Made by a program: the position numbers and the translations under genes. Of a stretch of 64,000 nt of DNA, positions 12,633-25,119 are shown in pieces (within the stretch, counting starts at the first letter, position 1; the number at the start of each line of letters is the position of its first letter). The stretch lies in assembly GCF_003576645.1 (NCBI RefSeq), contig NC_044916.1:32007691-32071690 (forward strand), written 5' to 3'. The notes under the pieces are model-generated. The model was given only the letters and a program-made list of their open reading frames with translations, had not been told where the DNA came from and made no database searches. This DNA comes from Ipomoea triloba. Lineage: Eukaryota; Streptophyta; Magnoliopsida; Solanales; Convolvulaceae.

Positions 12633-15600
12633 AGTGAGTTCTTCATCTTCTTCTTCGATTGTTATTTTCTCCTCTGGTAAAAATCTAATCTTTCCCCCCC
12701 CCCCCCTTTTTTTTTTTTTTCGGGAGTGCAATTTCTTTGTTATTTTTGGATTCAATTCTGATGCTTGTTGCGCAAAATTGGCTCATTCTATCGATTGATT
12801 ACGCAATTTTTTGCATTGATTTCCACTTTTACTCTCCCTTTTTTTTTTTGGGTGATTTGTATTTATCCATCTTTTTCTGTGTCGTCTCCTTAAGGTGGAC
12901 TTGATGCCTTCAGGGCTAAAGTTCATTGCTTTTTTTTAATCCTTTCTAATGGTGAATTTATTACTGTAAATATTTTCCCTCCCTTGATTGTAAACATGGG
13001 CTCTAAGGATTTTTCGTGAACAGTCAGTAAGGAATAATGAATTGGTGGAAATGCTAATTAAATGGCTTTAATGCTTTTGTTATCTCCCTTAAACAAGAAA
13101 AATACTGGGATGCTATAGTCTTAATAGAATGTCCTTCAATTCTGCCATTTATGTTCAAACTGAAATTCGTTGTAGACTCCATCAGTTGGAGCAGGATATA
13201 ACTGAAATTCGTTGTAGACTCCATCAGTTGGAGCAGGATATGAAGGCAATTAGGCTGTGAGTAAAATTGAAAACTTTGGAGGAGGTTTGTAGTATAGGTA
13301 AAGGAAATTGAAGAACTCTAATGCAATGGGACCTGCTGAAGGAAACTATAAACTGTATGTCTTTTATATATCTAATATAGTCCTGATATTCTAGAATCTA
13401 GATATGATGAGGCATTTTGGTTCCTTTTTTTTTTCCATGTACGTTTCATTATTTAGGAAATCCAATATATGAAGTGCTAGAGATATTGCCGAGGAATTAT
13501 TGAGCTCTTTGTGGGCAAGGGATTTTCATTAAGGCAAAGCTATACAGTTGGGATGGTACTAGAGGTGAACCCAAAAAAAAAAAAAAAAAAAAAGAACCAG
13601 TTGCTCATTTTGTTATTATGATGCAACATAGTTTCAATGATTTGAAGAATGAACCTTTTCTTCTTTTTTTTTTTAATAAATTCTTTTGTCAAGTCTCATT
13701 TCTAGTTTGCGGTTTTAATTTTCCATATTTAGTTATGCTTTTAGCATTGCATTTTTTTAATTGTAGAAAGGTGGTTTATTATGTCTAGCTTTTATTAGAA
13801 AATAATTGAATGGTTTTGTCTAATTACAGTGGATTTTGAGATTGATGGTGATTTGAACGGCGAGGTCGTGGGAAGCTCTGTTATTGAAGTCAGGGCTGAT
13901 GCTGAAAATGCGATTGAAGGTAGTCCTGATGAACATGATTTTCACCAGGCATCCAATGTTAAAGTTGACCATGACCTTTCTGGTAGGGATGTGGTTTCAA
14001 TAGAAGAGCCGGAAACAGTAAGTAATTCCGCGCCAGATGAACCCTATGTGGGTCAAGAGTTTGAATCTGAAGCAGCAGCACATGCATTTTATAATGCATA
14101 TGCAACTAGAGTAGGTTTCATTATCCGTGTAAGCAAGCTCTCTCGTTCTAGAAAAGATGGTTCTGCCATTGGTCGAGCACTTGTTTGCAACAAAGAGGGC
14201 TTCAGAATGGCTGATAGGCGGGAAAAGGTTGTGCGGCAAAGAGCAGAAACTAGGGTTGGCTGCAGAGCAATGATTTTAGTTAGAAAAGTAAGCTCTGGTA
14301 AATGGATTGTGACAAAGTTTGTGAAGGAGCATACTCATCCTTTAACTCCTGGCAAAGGTCGTAGGGAATCTATCTATGACCAATTTCCGGTTAGTTCCTG
14401 CTCCTTTATTATTCAACTATGTATTTATACATATGCCTGTTGCAATATGCATGTGATTGTGTGTAGTTAAAGAATGCATTCCTTGTTCTATCTAAGGGGG
14501 TGTATAAGTGTATTCAATGATGACTTTTATAGAATTTTAAAATGATGGATTTTAAATGACTTTTATAGAATCTTTTCAGACTTTTGTAGACTTTGTAAGA
14601 GTCTATAAGCGTCTTATATCACAAACATTTATAGACTTTTATTGGCTTTTGCAGACTTTTTTTATTTTAAAAAATCTACAGAAGTCCTTCAAATTCTAAA
14701 CTAAAATACACACTTCTAGTTAATTTCTTGTAGTTTACACTGAGCTATATTTTTTAAAATTATTGAGTTGGGCTTAGAATAGACATTAGTATTTGTAAGG
14801 GGACCTCTCCACTCTTACAAATGAGTTCACTGTTTCTTCATCCACAGAAAAAAAGGTATTCCTGATAATTCTAACTGCTATGTTAAATTTATAATTGGAT
14901 GTTTGTTGGGTTCAAAATGATCAATGCAATCGCAATCCTATCTAGAATTGGGCTATTTCTACCCAAAGAGTTTAAGGCTTTAAGCATATAATTGTAATCA
15001 ATGCAATCCAAACCTATCTAACAGTTGCATACTCCTAAAGAAGTTAACACTAACAAAGACTTGTACTTGCTATAATAGATTTAATTCAAGATGCTAGGGC
15101 TGGCTCAGTGGTCAAGTGGCTTTTAGCAATAAATTAGACTTGAGAATTGAGACTGAATGCTCTTTCCCAAATTTTGTTTCATCAACCATAATAGAAGTGA
15201 TATTACATATAACCTTTTTCCATTGCTGATACTCAATAGATTTCTACATCTAGAATCCCATTGGTTAGTTAAGTTTCTTGCATTTCAGAAATTGATCCAT
15301 GAAAAACTTTCTAACCCATATCACTAGTTTCTAGAACTTGAGTTTCATAATCAACATGTTATTCAACTTTAAATCAGAGACAAAATTAAGACCGGAGTTT
15401 CAAAATCAATAAATTCACTTCATAAGATTTTTTTTTTTAATGAAAAAATGGATTGTGTCAAAAATGCTTTATCTGTCATTAGATATGCATTTTATCTGCT
15501 ATATTCATTTGTAACTGTTTCTCTTTGAGCATTGTTAGGGCATTCTCTAGACAAGTATTATTACAGAGTATTATTGATGGACAATGGTTTGATTTTACTG

Positions 15601-16830
15601 TTACAAAATAAAATAGCTTCTGCTTCTATGATTGTGATACTTTTCCTTGTATTTATTAATTTCGTAGTTAAATGTTTTAGCCATCGCTAGTTGTCTGGTC
15701 AAGATTCGTACAAATGATAGATTGTGCAGTTAGTCAATTATGACCCTGCGCATGTGTTTATTATTATTTTAATTTTTGGTAAGCCCTTCTTTAATGCCTA
15801 AAGAATGTATCTTAGACCTACACGTTAAGCTAACGGTATGATTTCAGGCATTTGGTATGGTGTCATTAATATTCATGTATGAAAATTGATCATAATGTCA
15901 GACATACCACCGTTGGAAAAAGCACCTCTTTATTAAGAAAAAAGCATGTAGGGTCAGTTAGGGTAATGCAACAAAGAACGCATGGTAGGGTCAGTTAGGG
16001 TAATGCAACAAAGAATGCACATGGGAATTAACTAAGTGAAATACCGCAATTAAAAGGCATTGTCCTTGAGCGTTCATAGCAATCACTGTACAAAATGGGA
16101 AGATGTAAGTGTCCATCACTAAAAATGCTTGAAAATCCCAACACTCACTATGCAGTGTCTTTCCTTCTAAAAAAAGGTACAGAGCAAAAATTATTTGTGC
16201 ATTACTTCCAATGCTTCAAAGTTTAAAATGCTCAGCTTTGAGAATCAATCAATATGGGGTTTCTATATTTGTACTTTGAACATCCATATTAAATGATCGG
16301 CACTCCTTTTATTTATGTTATCCACTGCAAATAGCTCGGATGTTTAGTTTTTCAATATATTGGGTTAGTCTCCACCTATCTTGTTGAATGCTAATATCTT
16401 GCAGTTTGGTTATGAGAGGGATATTTGAGTAGGGATGACTGCTGCGATCTAGCCTTCCATTTCTGTATTCCTCGAGGGAATTGAAAACGTTTGTTTGATT
16501 GTAGTAGCTTTTCAATATAACATGCTTCCCTTTGAAGACTATCCATCATTCTATGAATCGGTCATTCAATTATAGTTTTTTTGCTCTCACTACTATCTTT
16601 TGATGACTATTTCTCTATTCATGTAGAACGAACATGATAAAATCAGGGAACTTTCTCAACAACTGGCAGCTGAAAAGAAGCGATCTGCAACTTATAAAAG
16701 ACATCTGGAAATGATATTTGAGCACATAGAGGAGCACAACCAATCTCTATCGAAGAAGATCCAAGATATTGTGAACAACGTAAGGGAAATGGAGAGTAGA
16801 GACCAGCAGAACCAGCAGAACCGTAGATAG
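12633..16830 (+). CDS. short FAR1-domain protein (FAR1-related factor), start codon split by an intron
   Basis: Coding parts: A at 12633, then 13830-14389 and 16627-16830 (TAG); 254 residues. The first exon is otherwise 5' UTR ending ...TTTTCA|GTGAGT, and the next begins TTACAG|TGGATTTT. Joining creates the ATG of MDFEIDGDLNGE. The protein has an acidic N-terminus and a FAR1 DNA-binding domain at about residues 75-172, with the WRKY-GCM1-type zinc ligands visible: Cys120 (ALVCNKEG), Cys145 (RVGCRAM) and His168/His170 (EHTHPL). A C-terminal helical segment (RELSQQLAAEKKRSATYKRH) is probably a coiled coil. There is no MULE transposase core or SWIM domain, so it belongs to the short FAR1-only class derived from domesticated Mutator transposases. 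It is expected to be nuclear and to bind DNA, possibly modulating FHY3/FAR1-type light signalling (family inference). Intron 2 is 2.2 kb. Confidence 0.85.
12634..13829 (+). other. intron 1 of the FAR1-domain gene, with a 42-bp tandem duplication
   Basis: The intron is bounded by GTGAGT and TTACAG. It holds C/T and A homopolymers (12693-12720, 13573-13593) and an exact 42-bp head-to-tail duplication at 13158-13199 and 13200-13241 (AACTGAAATTCGTTGTAGAC...). No coding sequence seen. Confidence 0.7.
14390..16626 (+). other. intron 2 of the FAR1-domain gene
   Basis: Long AT-rich intron. It holds imperfect GACTTTTATAGAATTTT repeats (about 14520-14690, MITE-like) and a tandem duplication of about 35 bp near 15947-16018 (GTAGGGTCAGTTAGGGTAAT twice). 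It also has a SINE-like A-box segment (GGCTCAGTGGTCAAGTGG, about 15106). No second gene seen. Confidence 0.55.
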
Positions 16831-17344
16831 TTAGGTCGTATGCTGCCTACTCTTGGTCGGGTGTCGGGGTAGAGAAGTTGATATCAAGAATGGTATTTTG
16901 ATGAAGCAAACATCGCGAACTTAGCGTGTGCTTGGTATACTTTGACATATTTTTTTTACCCTTTGATTTAGAAACAGCATGGAATGTTAAGAACTCTCTG
17001 CATATTCCTTTCTCTGTTTCATCTTTCATGTAAAATTCTTCATAAGGTGTAGCAATCATAATTCATAGGTACAGACTGTTTACTCAATGCAATTTTATCC
17101 AAGGGAATTTGGATCTCTCTCTCTCTCTCTCTCTCTCTCATATTTTCCCTAAATTTTGATATCAAGGCACCATGACATAGTTTTCCATACTTTTTAAGGC
17201 AGGTAAAGATGTTATATGGTAATGAATAATGCAAGATTTATTTCTTTTTACTTTTGCAGATAAGAATACATATAGTTATTACACAGGAGCAGGATTTATG
17301 AGTGTGTATGACATTGGATAACAATTGTGAATTTTTTTGTCATC
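16831..17344. other. 3' UTR and spacer with a CT microsatellite
   Basis: Downstream region of the FAR1-domain gene. A (CT)n tract of about 26 bp sits at 17114-17139. No gene seen. Confidence 0.5.
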
Positions 17345-18540
17345 TAAAATAAATAAATAAACAAATACGAATTTTAACGGTCTCTTAATTGTTGTTGTAT
17401 CTACTCTTGTCTTGTCACATAGAGTGAGTTAGCATTATTGAATAAAAACATGATTTTTCTATAGTGATAGTGAAAGTAGGGCAATACTTGAGGTTTGGCG
17501 TTTGCACATATTATATGTCGGTTTAGAAACTAGGTTAGCACAAAAATGAAAATAGGGAAATGGAATATAAGAGAATGGGATATGGAAAATGACACTTTTA
17601 GTTGCTTAGTTATAATCATAGTGTAAATTTTAATTTTTGACTTATTTGAGATATAGATTTAGCCATTCAGCTTCTAGCAAAGTGACTAATTTGATCCTTC
17701 AATGGCCAACTTTGTCACTAATATGCCAAATTGATAATAATTGAAGGATCAAATTTACCACTTTGATAATAATTGAGAGACTAAATTACATTTTAGTCAC
17801 AACGAAGGGATTAAAAGTGTTTTTTTTTTCTTTTACTTTCGCCTTCTTGACATGTCAAGTTAAGAATAAATGTAACACATGAGTGATATTTGTCCAGTTT
17901 ACACTCTTGAATAGTGATGGGAGATTTTCCTTATCACCCAAAAAAAAGATAATAATAAATACAAAATTTAACGATTTTTTTACGTTGTTGTATTTTTTCT
18001 TTGTCTTGTCATAAAGAGCGAGATAGCATTATTGAATAAAAACATAATTTCCCTATAGTGATAGTGAAAGTAGGGCAATACATAGGTTTGGCGTTTGCAC
18101 TATAATAACTTCTCTTCCTCATTTTTATTCCATTTTATGGATTTATGCATTCAATTTGATATTGATTCATGTGTTGACTTCATATGTGGATTTAGAAGCT
18201 AGGCTAGCACAACAATGAAAAATAGGGGAATGGAACATAAGAAAATGGAATAGGAAACGCGAAGAAATTATACAAATATAAAATTTACAAGTATGTATTA
18301 ACAAATATTTTTCATAAAAAGAAAAATGAAACTTTTAGTTCCTTAATTAATTATAATCGTTATATGTCATTAGTCATTCAACTTTTAGCACAATGACTAA
18401 TTTGATCTTTCAAGGACTAAATTTGTCACTAATATGTCAATTTTGTAATAATTATAAGGGACCGAATCCTTCACTTTGATAATAATTGAGTGATTAAATC
18501 TATATTTAAGTCGCAACGAATAGACTAAATATGTCATTTT
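17345..18540. repeat. imperfect tandem duplication of about 0.6 kb
   Basis: About 17345-17820 and 17945-18535 share the same order of segments: GAGTTAGCATTATTGAATAA, GATAGTGAAAGTAGGGCAAT, GTTTGGCGTTTGCAC, AAATAGGG(A)AATGGAA and a run of CAAAGTGACTAATTTGAT-type sentences ending GATAATAATTGAG. Copy 2 carries an extra stretch of about 90 bp. No open coding sequence; probably a decayed element. Confidence 0.65.
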
Positions 18541-18817
18541 TCTAAGAGCAACTACAATGGTTGAAGGTTTTTTTTTTTTTTTTTTTTCAAGTTAATGTAT
18601 GAACATGTATGAAAGGAAAAAGTGAAAAATAAATAAATAAAATAAAGAATTGTCCGGGCGGCCGTGTTTCGATGCACACATGACACAACACAAACAAATT
18701 CTTCTTTAAAGAAAAAACACTTTCCATAATCCAGAGAAAAAACAATGTTTTAATAGTAAAACCTGATTTTTTATCTCTCATTTCATCGCTTTTTCACGTC
18801 ACCTTATTTGCCATACA

Positions 18818-18850
<33 letters not shown>

Positions 18851-19531
18851 NNNNNNNNNNNNNNNNNNNNNNNNNNNNNNNNNNNNNNNNNNNNNNNNNN
18901 NNNNNNNNNNNNNNNNNNNNNNNNNNNNNNNNNNNNNNNNNNNNNNNNNNNNNNNNNNNNNNNNNNNNNNNNNNNNNNNNNNNNNNNNNNNNNNNNNNNN
19001 NNNNNNNNNNNNNNNNNNNNNNNNNNNNNNNNNNNNNNNNNNNNNNNNNNNNNNNNNNNNNNNNNNNNNNNNNNNNNNNNNNNNNNNNNNNNNNNNNNNN
19101 NNNNNNNNNNNNNNNNNNNNNNNNNNNNNNNNNNNNNNNNNNNNNNNNNNNNNNNNNNNNNNNNNNNNNNNNNNNNNNNNNNNNNNNNNNNNNNNNNNNN
19201 NNNNNNNNNNNNNNNNNNNNNNNNNNNNNNNNNNNNNNNNNNNNNNNNNNNNNNNNNNNNNNNNNNNNNNNNNNNNNNNNNNNNNNNNNNNNNNNNNNNN
19301 NNNNNNNNNNNNNNNNNNNNNNNNNNNNNNNNNNNNNNNNNNNNNNNNNNNNNNNNNNNNNNNNNNNNNNNNNNNNNNNNNNNNNNNNNNNNNNNNNNNN
19401 NNNNNNNNNNNNNNNNNNNNNNNNNNNNNNNNNNNNNNNNNNNNNNNNNNNNNNNNNNNNNNNNNNNNNNNNNNNNNNNNNNNNNNNNNNNNNNNNNNNN
19501 NNNNNNNNNNNNNNNNNNNNNNNNNNNNNNN
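18851..19531. other. assembly gap (681 N) flanked by poly-A
   Basis: 681 undetermined bases. The left flank is a run of 32 A (18819-18850) and the right flank a run of 25 A (19532-19556), so the assembly broke in an A-rich tract. Content unknown. Confidence 0.99.
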
Positions 19532-19600
19532 AAAAAAAAAAAAAAAAAAAAAAAAATCATTAATAGGAAGTCCAAAGTATAGGTGTTAATTGTTTGTTAG

Positions 19601-19744
19601 TTTTTTTTTTTTTTTTGAGTACTACTGACTCAGTCATACGATATAGTATCTGTTCATAGCTACTTTCTCAACCTACTTAAGCACAATGAGTTCATGTGGA
19701 AGTGTTAACCGGGACGGATGCCACTAGACCACAAGATCTTTGGC
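19601..19744 (-). mobile_element. tRNA-derived SINE, family copy 1
   Basis: On the minus strand it starts near GCCAAAGATCTTGTGGTCTAGTGG (RNA polymerase III A-box-like) and ends with AGTCAGTAGTACTCAAAA and a poly-A tail (T-run at 19601-19616 on the plus strand). It is flanked by direct repeats GTTTGTTAG at 19592-19600 and 19745-19753, a target-site duplication showing retroposition. Confidence 0.75.
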
Positions 19745-20840
19745 GTTTGTTAGTTTTTTAATCATTATTTTCTAGTTTTTTTCTTTCCAAAAGTAACATT
19801 TTTCTCACAATTACTATATACTTATTTACAATGTATTATTGGCATTCCTATCATAGTATTTTGGATTACCATATTCCTTGTTGGTTTTAGTAAATTCCTT
19901 GTGGCAATAGGAATCCAAATGCATCAAATCATCATTGTCTTCTCTACTCCATCTTTTCTTCTCATTTCCACCACCACATTTCATACCCTCCCTATATTTC
20001 ACAAATTGCTTTACTTTCTCCATTATTCTTATTCTCCTACTTTTTCTTCCAACCTTCCCCTAAAAATAGAAATACCCTAACTAATTCATTTCTACAAGTG
20101 ACAAATTAGTGGTTCAAATGCATGTCAAAATAGGTTAAAGCTAAGGCAAAAGCGGATGATTTGCGTATTCACGTTGAACAAGTTAGAACACAGGGATCAA
20201 AATACATATTATTGTTTGTACATATACATTCATTTTGACTTGTAAAAGGATTTTAATTTAGAATTTATTAAATTAAAACTCAATTATTTATAAAAATTGA
20301 AATTTAATGTATTTACTTTACTTTTTATTCTCCATTCTTTTGTATTATGTATGTTTTCTAAATGTATAAAAAAAACATATTCTATATTTTTCTCCACTCT
20401 AATTTTAAATCTTTTAAAATTAAAAAAAAAAAAAGCATTTAAGATGCATTACTTCATGGTTTGCTAGGGTTTTAAGGAAAAATTACGACTTTACCAAATA
20501 CAAAACATTTATTAATAGTCTAAGATTTTGCACAAGTTTTTAGAATTCATGAAAGAGGAAGGAAGGTAAAAAGAAAAAAAAAAAAGGAAAAAAAAAAAGA
20601 AGCAATTTAATGAGGGTGGTCGCCAGGCCGCCCACTGGGCGTTGTTGGTACGCTTAACTCGCACCAACTGTAATTTGTTAGAGTTTGTGGGGCCCACTTC
20701 AAGAGACAAAAAAGTGAAAAATCATTGCTTTTGCAACAATTTGAATCTTCTCTCTCCAACACTCTCTCTTCTACCTAGGATTCAACATCCTCAAAAACTG
20801 AGCTAAAATTCCTATTGGGGATGCTCTTAGGCATCGTGCC

Positions 20841-22825
20841 CATAAGATGTCTAAAACTTTCATTCAAAATTATTTTAAAATGCCATGGTTCCTAAACAAA
20901 AAGTGAAAGATAAATTTATAATTTTTTTTAATAAGTTATATAAATAGTTGAGCATGTACAAATTTTATAAGTACATCATCTTACGCACAATATTATAATA
21001 TTTTACATTCATTTTGTTTAAAATCACAAACGAGGGGTTATAACTCAATATAATTCAAGCCGGCCTTTCATTCCAAGAAGATAGTGTTGGCGAGTTCTTC
21101 AAGCAACCTTTGCATAAGTTATGGAGACACCCGCGAATTGAACTAATCCATACTTCATTTGGCTCTGTTTCTAAATACCAATTTAATTTTTATATTCATA
21201 TTTTATAAAATGAGACTAACTCACCCCATAAAAATAAATAAATAAATAGCCATACATACCGTCCATGTCTCAATCAGGCGAAAGAATTGATAAGTCGCAG
21301 GCTGTTCTCTTGTGGATAGACTCTAATTTTTTGCTTTTTAAATCGATTTTTGTTTACTTTAATATTCCGTCCGTGATTCGAAGGTGCACAGATTTGCATG
21401 CCCAATCACGTGCTCACCCCCACCCAGATATTTGGCACCACCAACAAAACAATCCTTTTCTATGAAAATAAAATATCTAAAATACGATAATATTTTATTT
21501 AAATTCCACGTAGGCATGGGCATTTCAATAATGGAAAATATGATGTGTTCAAAAACTATGATACAAAACGGTGGGTGGGTGTTGGGATGCCATAGATTTG
21601 ACTTTGTTTGGTGAAAGGTGCACCCCTTTCCAAGTCTTCACCAAACCATTTTTGTGAATTTCAAGTTTCAACATCATTGTGCTATTTCAAGTTGCAATTC
21701 CATTAAGAATTTTTGGATGATTTTTTGCAGAGATAAAAATTTGGGATTAGTTTTTTAACAAAATAGGAGGGGAAGCTTTTAAGTAGTTTTTTCTCAGGCC
21801 TATAGTTTTTTGTGGGTCCTATAAGAGAGAGAAAAAAAGGCAAAGCTACGACATTTTTGTGCGTTTGGTCCACATCTTGCACCTAGTTGAGCGCGTAAAT
21901 TTATCTTCTTTTTTTTTTTAAATATTGTTTTCAATTTGTATAAAGACTGGGCATTTGCAGAAGGATCGTCATTTAACGTATGAGGGACCATTTATGTGGT
22001 CATGACAATTGATCATATAATTCGTAAGTGTCTACTTCTCTATGGATGTAACCAATCGTACAATTCCAATCACGACCATCATCTCTTTTCTCTTTCACTC
22101 TATCGAGCAGTGTGATACAAATATTATTCTCGACGAATATTTAACATTTTACGCTTAGAAATACTTCTACCGTCAACTTTTGGATTCCAACTGAATTTAT
22201 TACTATTAGAATTGCAAGTAAAATTAAAATGAAATTGACATGTATGAATCTTAAATAGTGTATAGTTCTATCATACAAATTGTTGATCATGGGTGTTTAC
22301 GTCAGTAGTTTAATAGGTAATTATATTCACACTCGTATAATTTAGTCTTATTTGACAAAATAATTCATGATGGCATCAATTAATTTACAAACAATCACCA
22401 TAATCGTTGAATAAACTGAAAGGGATGTGAGTTATTTAAACATGTTTAGAGTTCAAACACATGTATATGCAACAATGTCTTGAATAAAGTTTTTGACAAA
22501 CTAATTTTGACTCCAATCCCTTGTGGAAGTTGTCTATTGATCTTTTTGATTTGAGCTGATTAGTTATGGGTAACCTAGATTGATTTTATCTATTTGTGAT
22601 CGTTAACTAACTATGGTCACAATGTGAGTTTCACCCAAATCACATCTTTGAGTAGAGATTGTGAAATTTCTTGTAAATCAAAATTATTTCGAATGGATTG
22701 AAAGTGAAATACAAATACTAATGTAGTATGTAAAAGTTAAATATGATCAAGTGGTAAAAAATTTAATATAAGGGACATTTTTCCTAATATAATGACACAT
22801 TAACAAATAATTTGAAAAAATTAAC

Positions 22826-22856
<31 letters not shown>

Positions 22857-22877
22857 CCAAAAAAAAAAAAAAAAAAA
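20841..22877. other. AT-rich spacer without a gene
   Basis: No convincing ORF, RNA gene or element seen. Ends in two long A-tracts (about 22827-22877) separated by TTAACC, which mark the left border of the 1-kb duplicated segment. Confidence 0.5.
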
Positions 22878-23875
22878 GTGGGAAGTTGATTAATACATGG
22901 GGCGCTATCAAACTACAAGAAGGTGTGCAAAAACAGCCTATGGCCCTAAATATATTTTAAATTAATGTAAATGGGTTTGGTGGTCTGACTAGACCTACCC
23001 CGCAATCACCAACTATCATCATTTATTTGTCTTTCATGATTCATTTCAAATGCAATGAGCTTCTTTTTTTTTTTTTCACCAAAAAAATAATATTTGACAT
23101 CATTTCACTTTTAATGCAACACCTATTGTATCATTGTTGCACTTAATTTTTGTTTAATTTGGGCTTATTTAGTTCCATTGCTTTGTTAATATTTTTCTTC
23201 TCAAAAGAGATAAATCAGTCTAGACTTAGCTTGGGACAAAGAGATAACAACAAAACGAAGAATTGACTCTATTAATTAGTTGGAATCCATGATTAATCTA
23301 AGCAAGATAACTATTAAGTGGTTCATGTTAAGAAAACCATTCTATTGTACAAAAAGTACAGATAAATTATGTATTGTCAGCAAAGACTATAATAATCACT
23401 CAACTTACGCACTCATCTCCACAGTCTGCATGTCATGTACAATTGCCAGCACATATGCTCGTTATTGGGGCAACCACTAAGCGTCGAGTGAGACTACCTA
23501 ATATGAACCCCAATACACAGGCACACACAATCAACAACAACACCAACAAACAAAATGAAGAGTCGACTCTATTAATCAGTTAGAGTCCAATTAATACATT
23601 ATTAATCTAAATCAAACATCTGATACAGTGGTTCATGTCAAAATAATTATTCAATTGTACAAAAAGTACAAATAAATGATGTGTCACCAACCAAGATTAC
23701 ATTAATCACTCAATTTACTGTCTCCACAATCTACACATGTACAATTGCCAACACATATGCTCATTAATTGGGATACCCACAAGAGACCAAGTAGGACACT
23801 AGGAACTACCTAATTGTATGAATAGTCATCTTAAAGTTTAATGAGGGGTTCAAGCTTTTTCACTCTTGCGTATTG
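22878..23875. repeat. 1-kb segment, copy 1 (near-identical to 25120-26116)
   Basis: Begins GTGGGAAGTTGATTAATACA after an A-tract and ends CTCTTGCGTATTG exactly at the 25-N gap. It matches 25120-26116 almost base for base; the differences I see are single-base or short indels. Internally each copy contains a diverged direct repeat of about 240 bp (about 23263-23502 and 23560-23815, sharing TTGTACAAAAAGTACA and CCAACACATATGCTC-like blocks). Non-coding. Confidence 0.9.
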
Positions 23876-23900
23876 NNNNNNNNNNNNNNNNNNNNNNNNN
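23876..23900. other. assembly gap (25 N)
   Basis: 25 undetermined bases directly at the end of the first copy of the 1-kb duplicated segment. The length looks like a placeholder for a gap of unknown size. Confidence 0.99.
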
Positions 23901-24255
23901 GTGAAAGATTAATAGATAACTTTCACGAAAAGTAGAACTTGAAATTTTGTGAAACTATCAAATATGACAAAATTGATAGGAATTGTCGTAGAGTTAATAA
24001 AAAATGAATATCTCTATATTTGAACTAAATATTCATCGCCTTTCGGATTTATAAATGTAATCATTGCGGTGTTAATTCATCAAGTCCAAGATTAAACTTT
24101 TATCATGCATAACAGTTTCATCACGCTTAAGCTATATATAAATGTTCAATTCATAAACAAATGACTAATGTGGCTAAGCTACGTTATCGAAGACTTTGTA
24201 TGGGATCCTAAATTATTAGGAATTGGCAAGAGGAAGTGGTGGGTGGAGCCGACCA

Positions 24256-24523
24256 ATCATTATTGCATGGACCATGGTCCACACAGCTGTGTGGACCAAA
24301 AATAAAAAGTACATTATTTTTGTACTGAAGGTACATTATTTTTATATTGTAGGTACATTATTTTAGGGTACATTATTTTTGTACTGAAGGTACATTATTT
24401 TTTATATACTGTCAAATAATGTACCTACAGTACAAAAATAATGTACATTCAATATAAAAATAATGTACTTTTTATTTTTGATCCACACAGCTGTGTGGAC
24501 CATGGTCCATGCAATAATTTGCC
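24256..24523. mobile_element. Mutator-like MITE with long palindromic termini
   Basis: About 268 bp flanked by the direct repeat GGAGCCGACCA (24245-24255 and 24524-24534), consistent with a 9-11 bp target duplication typical of MULEs. The ends are long inverted repeats containing the self-palindromic block GGTCCACACAGCTGTGTGGACC. The middle is made of GTACATTATTTTTGTACTGAA repeats in both orientations, so the whole element can fold on itself. A relative interrupts the UGT pseudogene at about 45076-45293. Confidence 0.8.
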
Positions 24524-25119
24524 GGAGCCGACCATTTGGTCATTTTAATGTGGTTGTAGTGTAGGCTTGGTGGCTTTAAGAAAACAATTTTTATTATGGG
24601 CTGTAACCTATGTCCAAGGATGTTGTAGGCCTTGTTGGGTGTCATCTTTAATCCTCTGATCTTCTTAGCCGGCCCACTACTTTCCCAACTTCCCATTGCA
24701 GCTATGATCATCATCCTACAAACCCTACTTTTTTGTTAGTGATAAGTTGATAACGTACAATTGATTGCATGTTAATGGATGTTTTAAGTTATATGATTAT
24801 ATATGTATTTAATTTGCTCTATTGTATGTAGTAAGCTATGAGAATATTCTTAAATAAATGTTTTTAATAAGAAAATATAGAATATCTTTAGCTTATTACA
24901 GTCGATGATAGGCCTATACCTTAACTATTTAGTAAAAGGTAAGGTTGTTTGTCAAGTCATATCATCTCAACAATCGACCCAATCGTCATTGATAACAAGG
25001 GTGTACATGATAAAGTTAAAAGAATTGATAATTTTGTTTAAGGATTTATTTTCCTTTTAGTCATCTGATTATATTGGTCATAAAAAAATTAACAAAAAAA
25101 AAAAAAAAAAAAAAACAAG

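Larger units (their letters stand above)
18541..20840. other. gene-free AT-rich region with possible MITE ends
   Basis: A MITE-like left end (CTAAGAGCAACTACAATGG) lies at about 18543 and a right end with the inverse GGGGATGCTCTTAG at about 20817, but far apart. The stretch between holds the large assembly gap, a SINE and A/T homopolymers. I see no gene. Confidence 0.4.

Noticed and set aside
12443..12755. Small frames around the FAR1 leader exon as genes
   Set aside because: They cover the 5' UTR and a C/T homopolymer; the leader exon fits as non-coding up to the split ATG.
15105..15160. tRNA gene at GGCTGGCTCAGTGGTCAAGTGG
   Set aside because: Only an A-box-like segment; no cloverleaf or acceptor stem can be formed downstream. 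At most a SINE remnant.
18799..19575. Open frames of about 250 codons across the N gap
   Set aside because: They consist of undetermined bases flanked by A/T homopolymers; no coding evidence.
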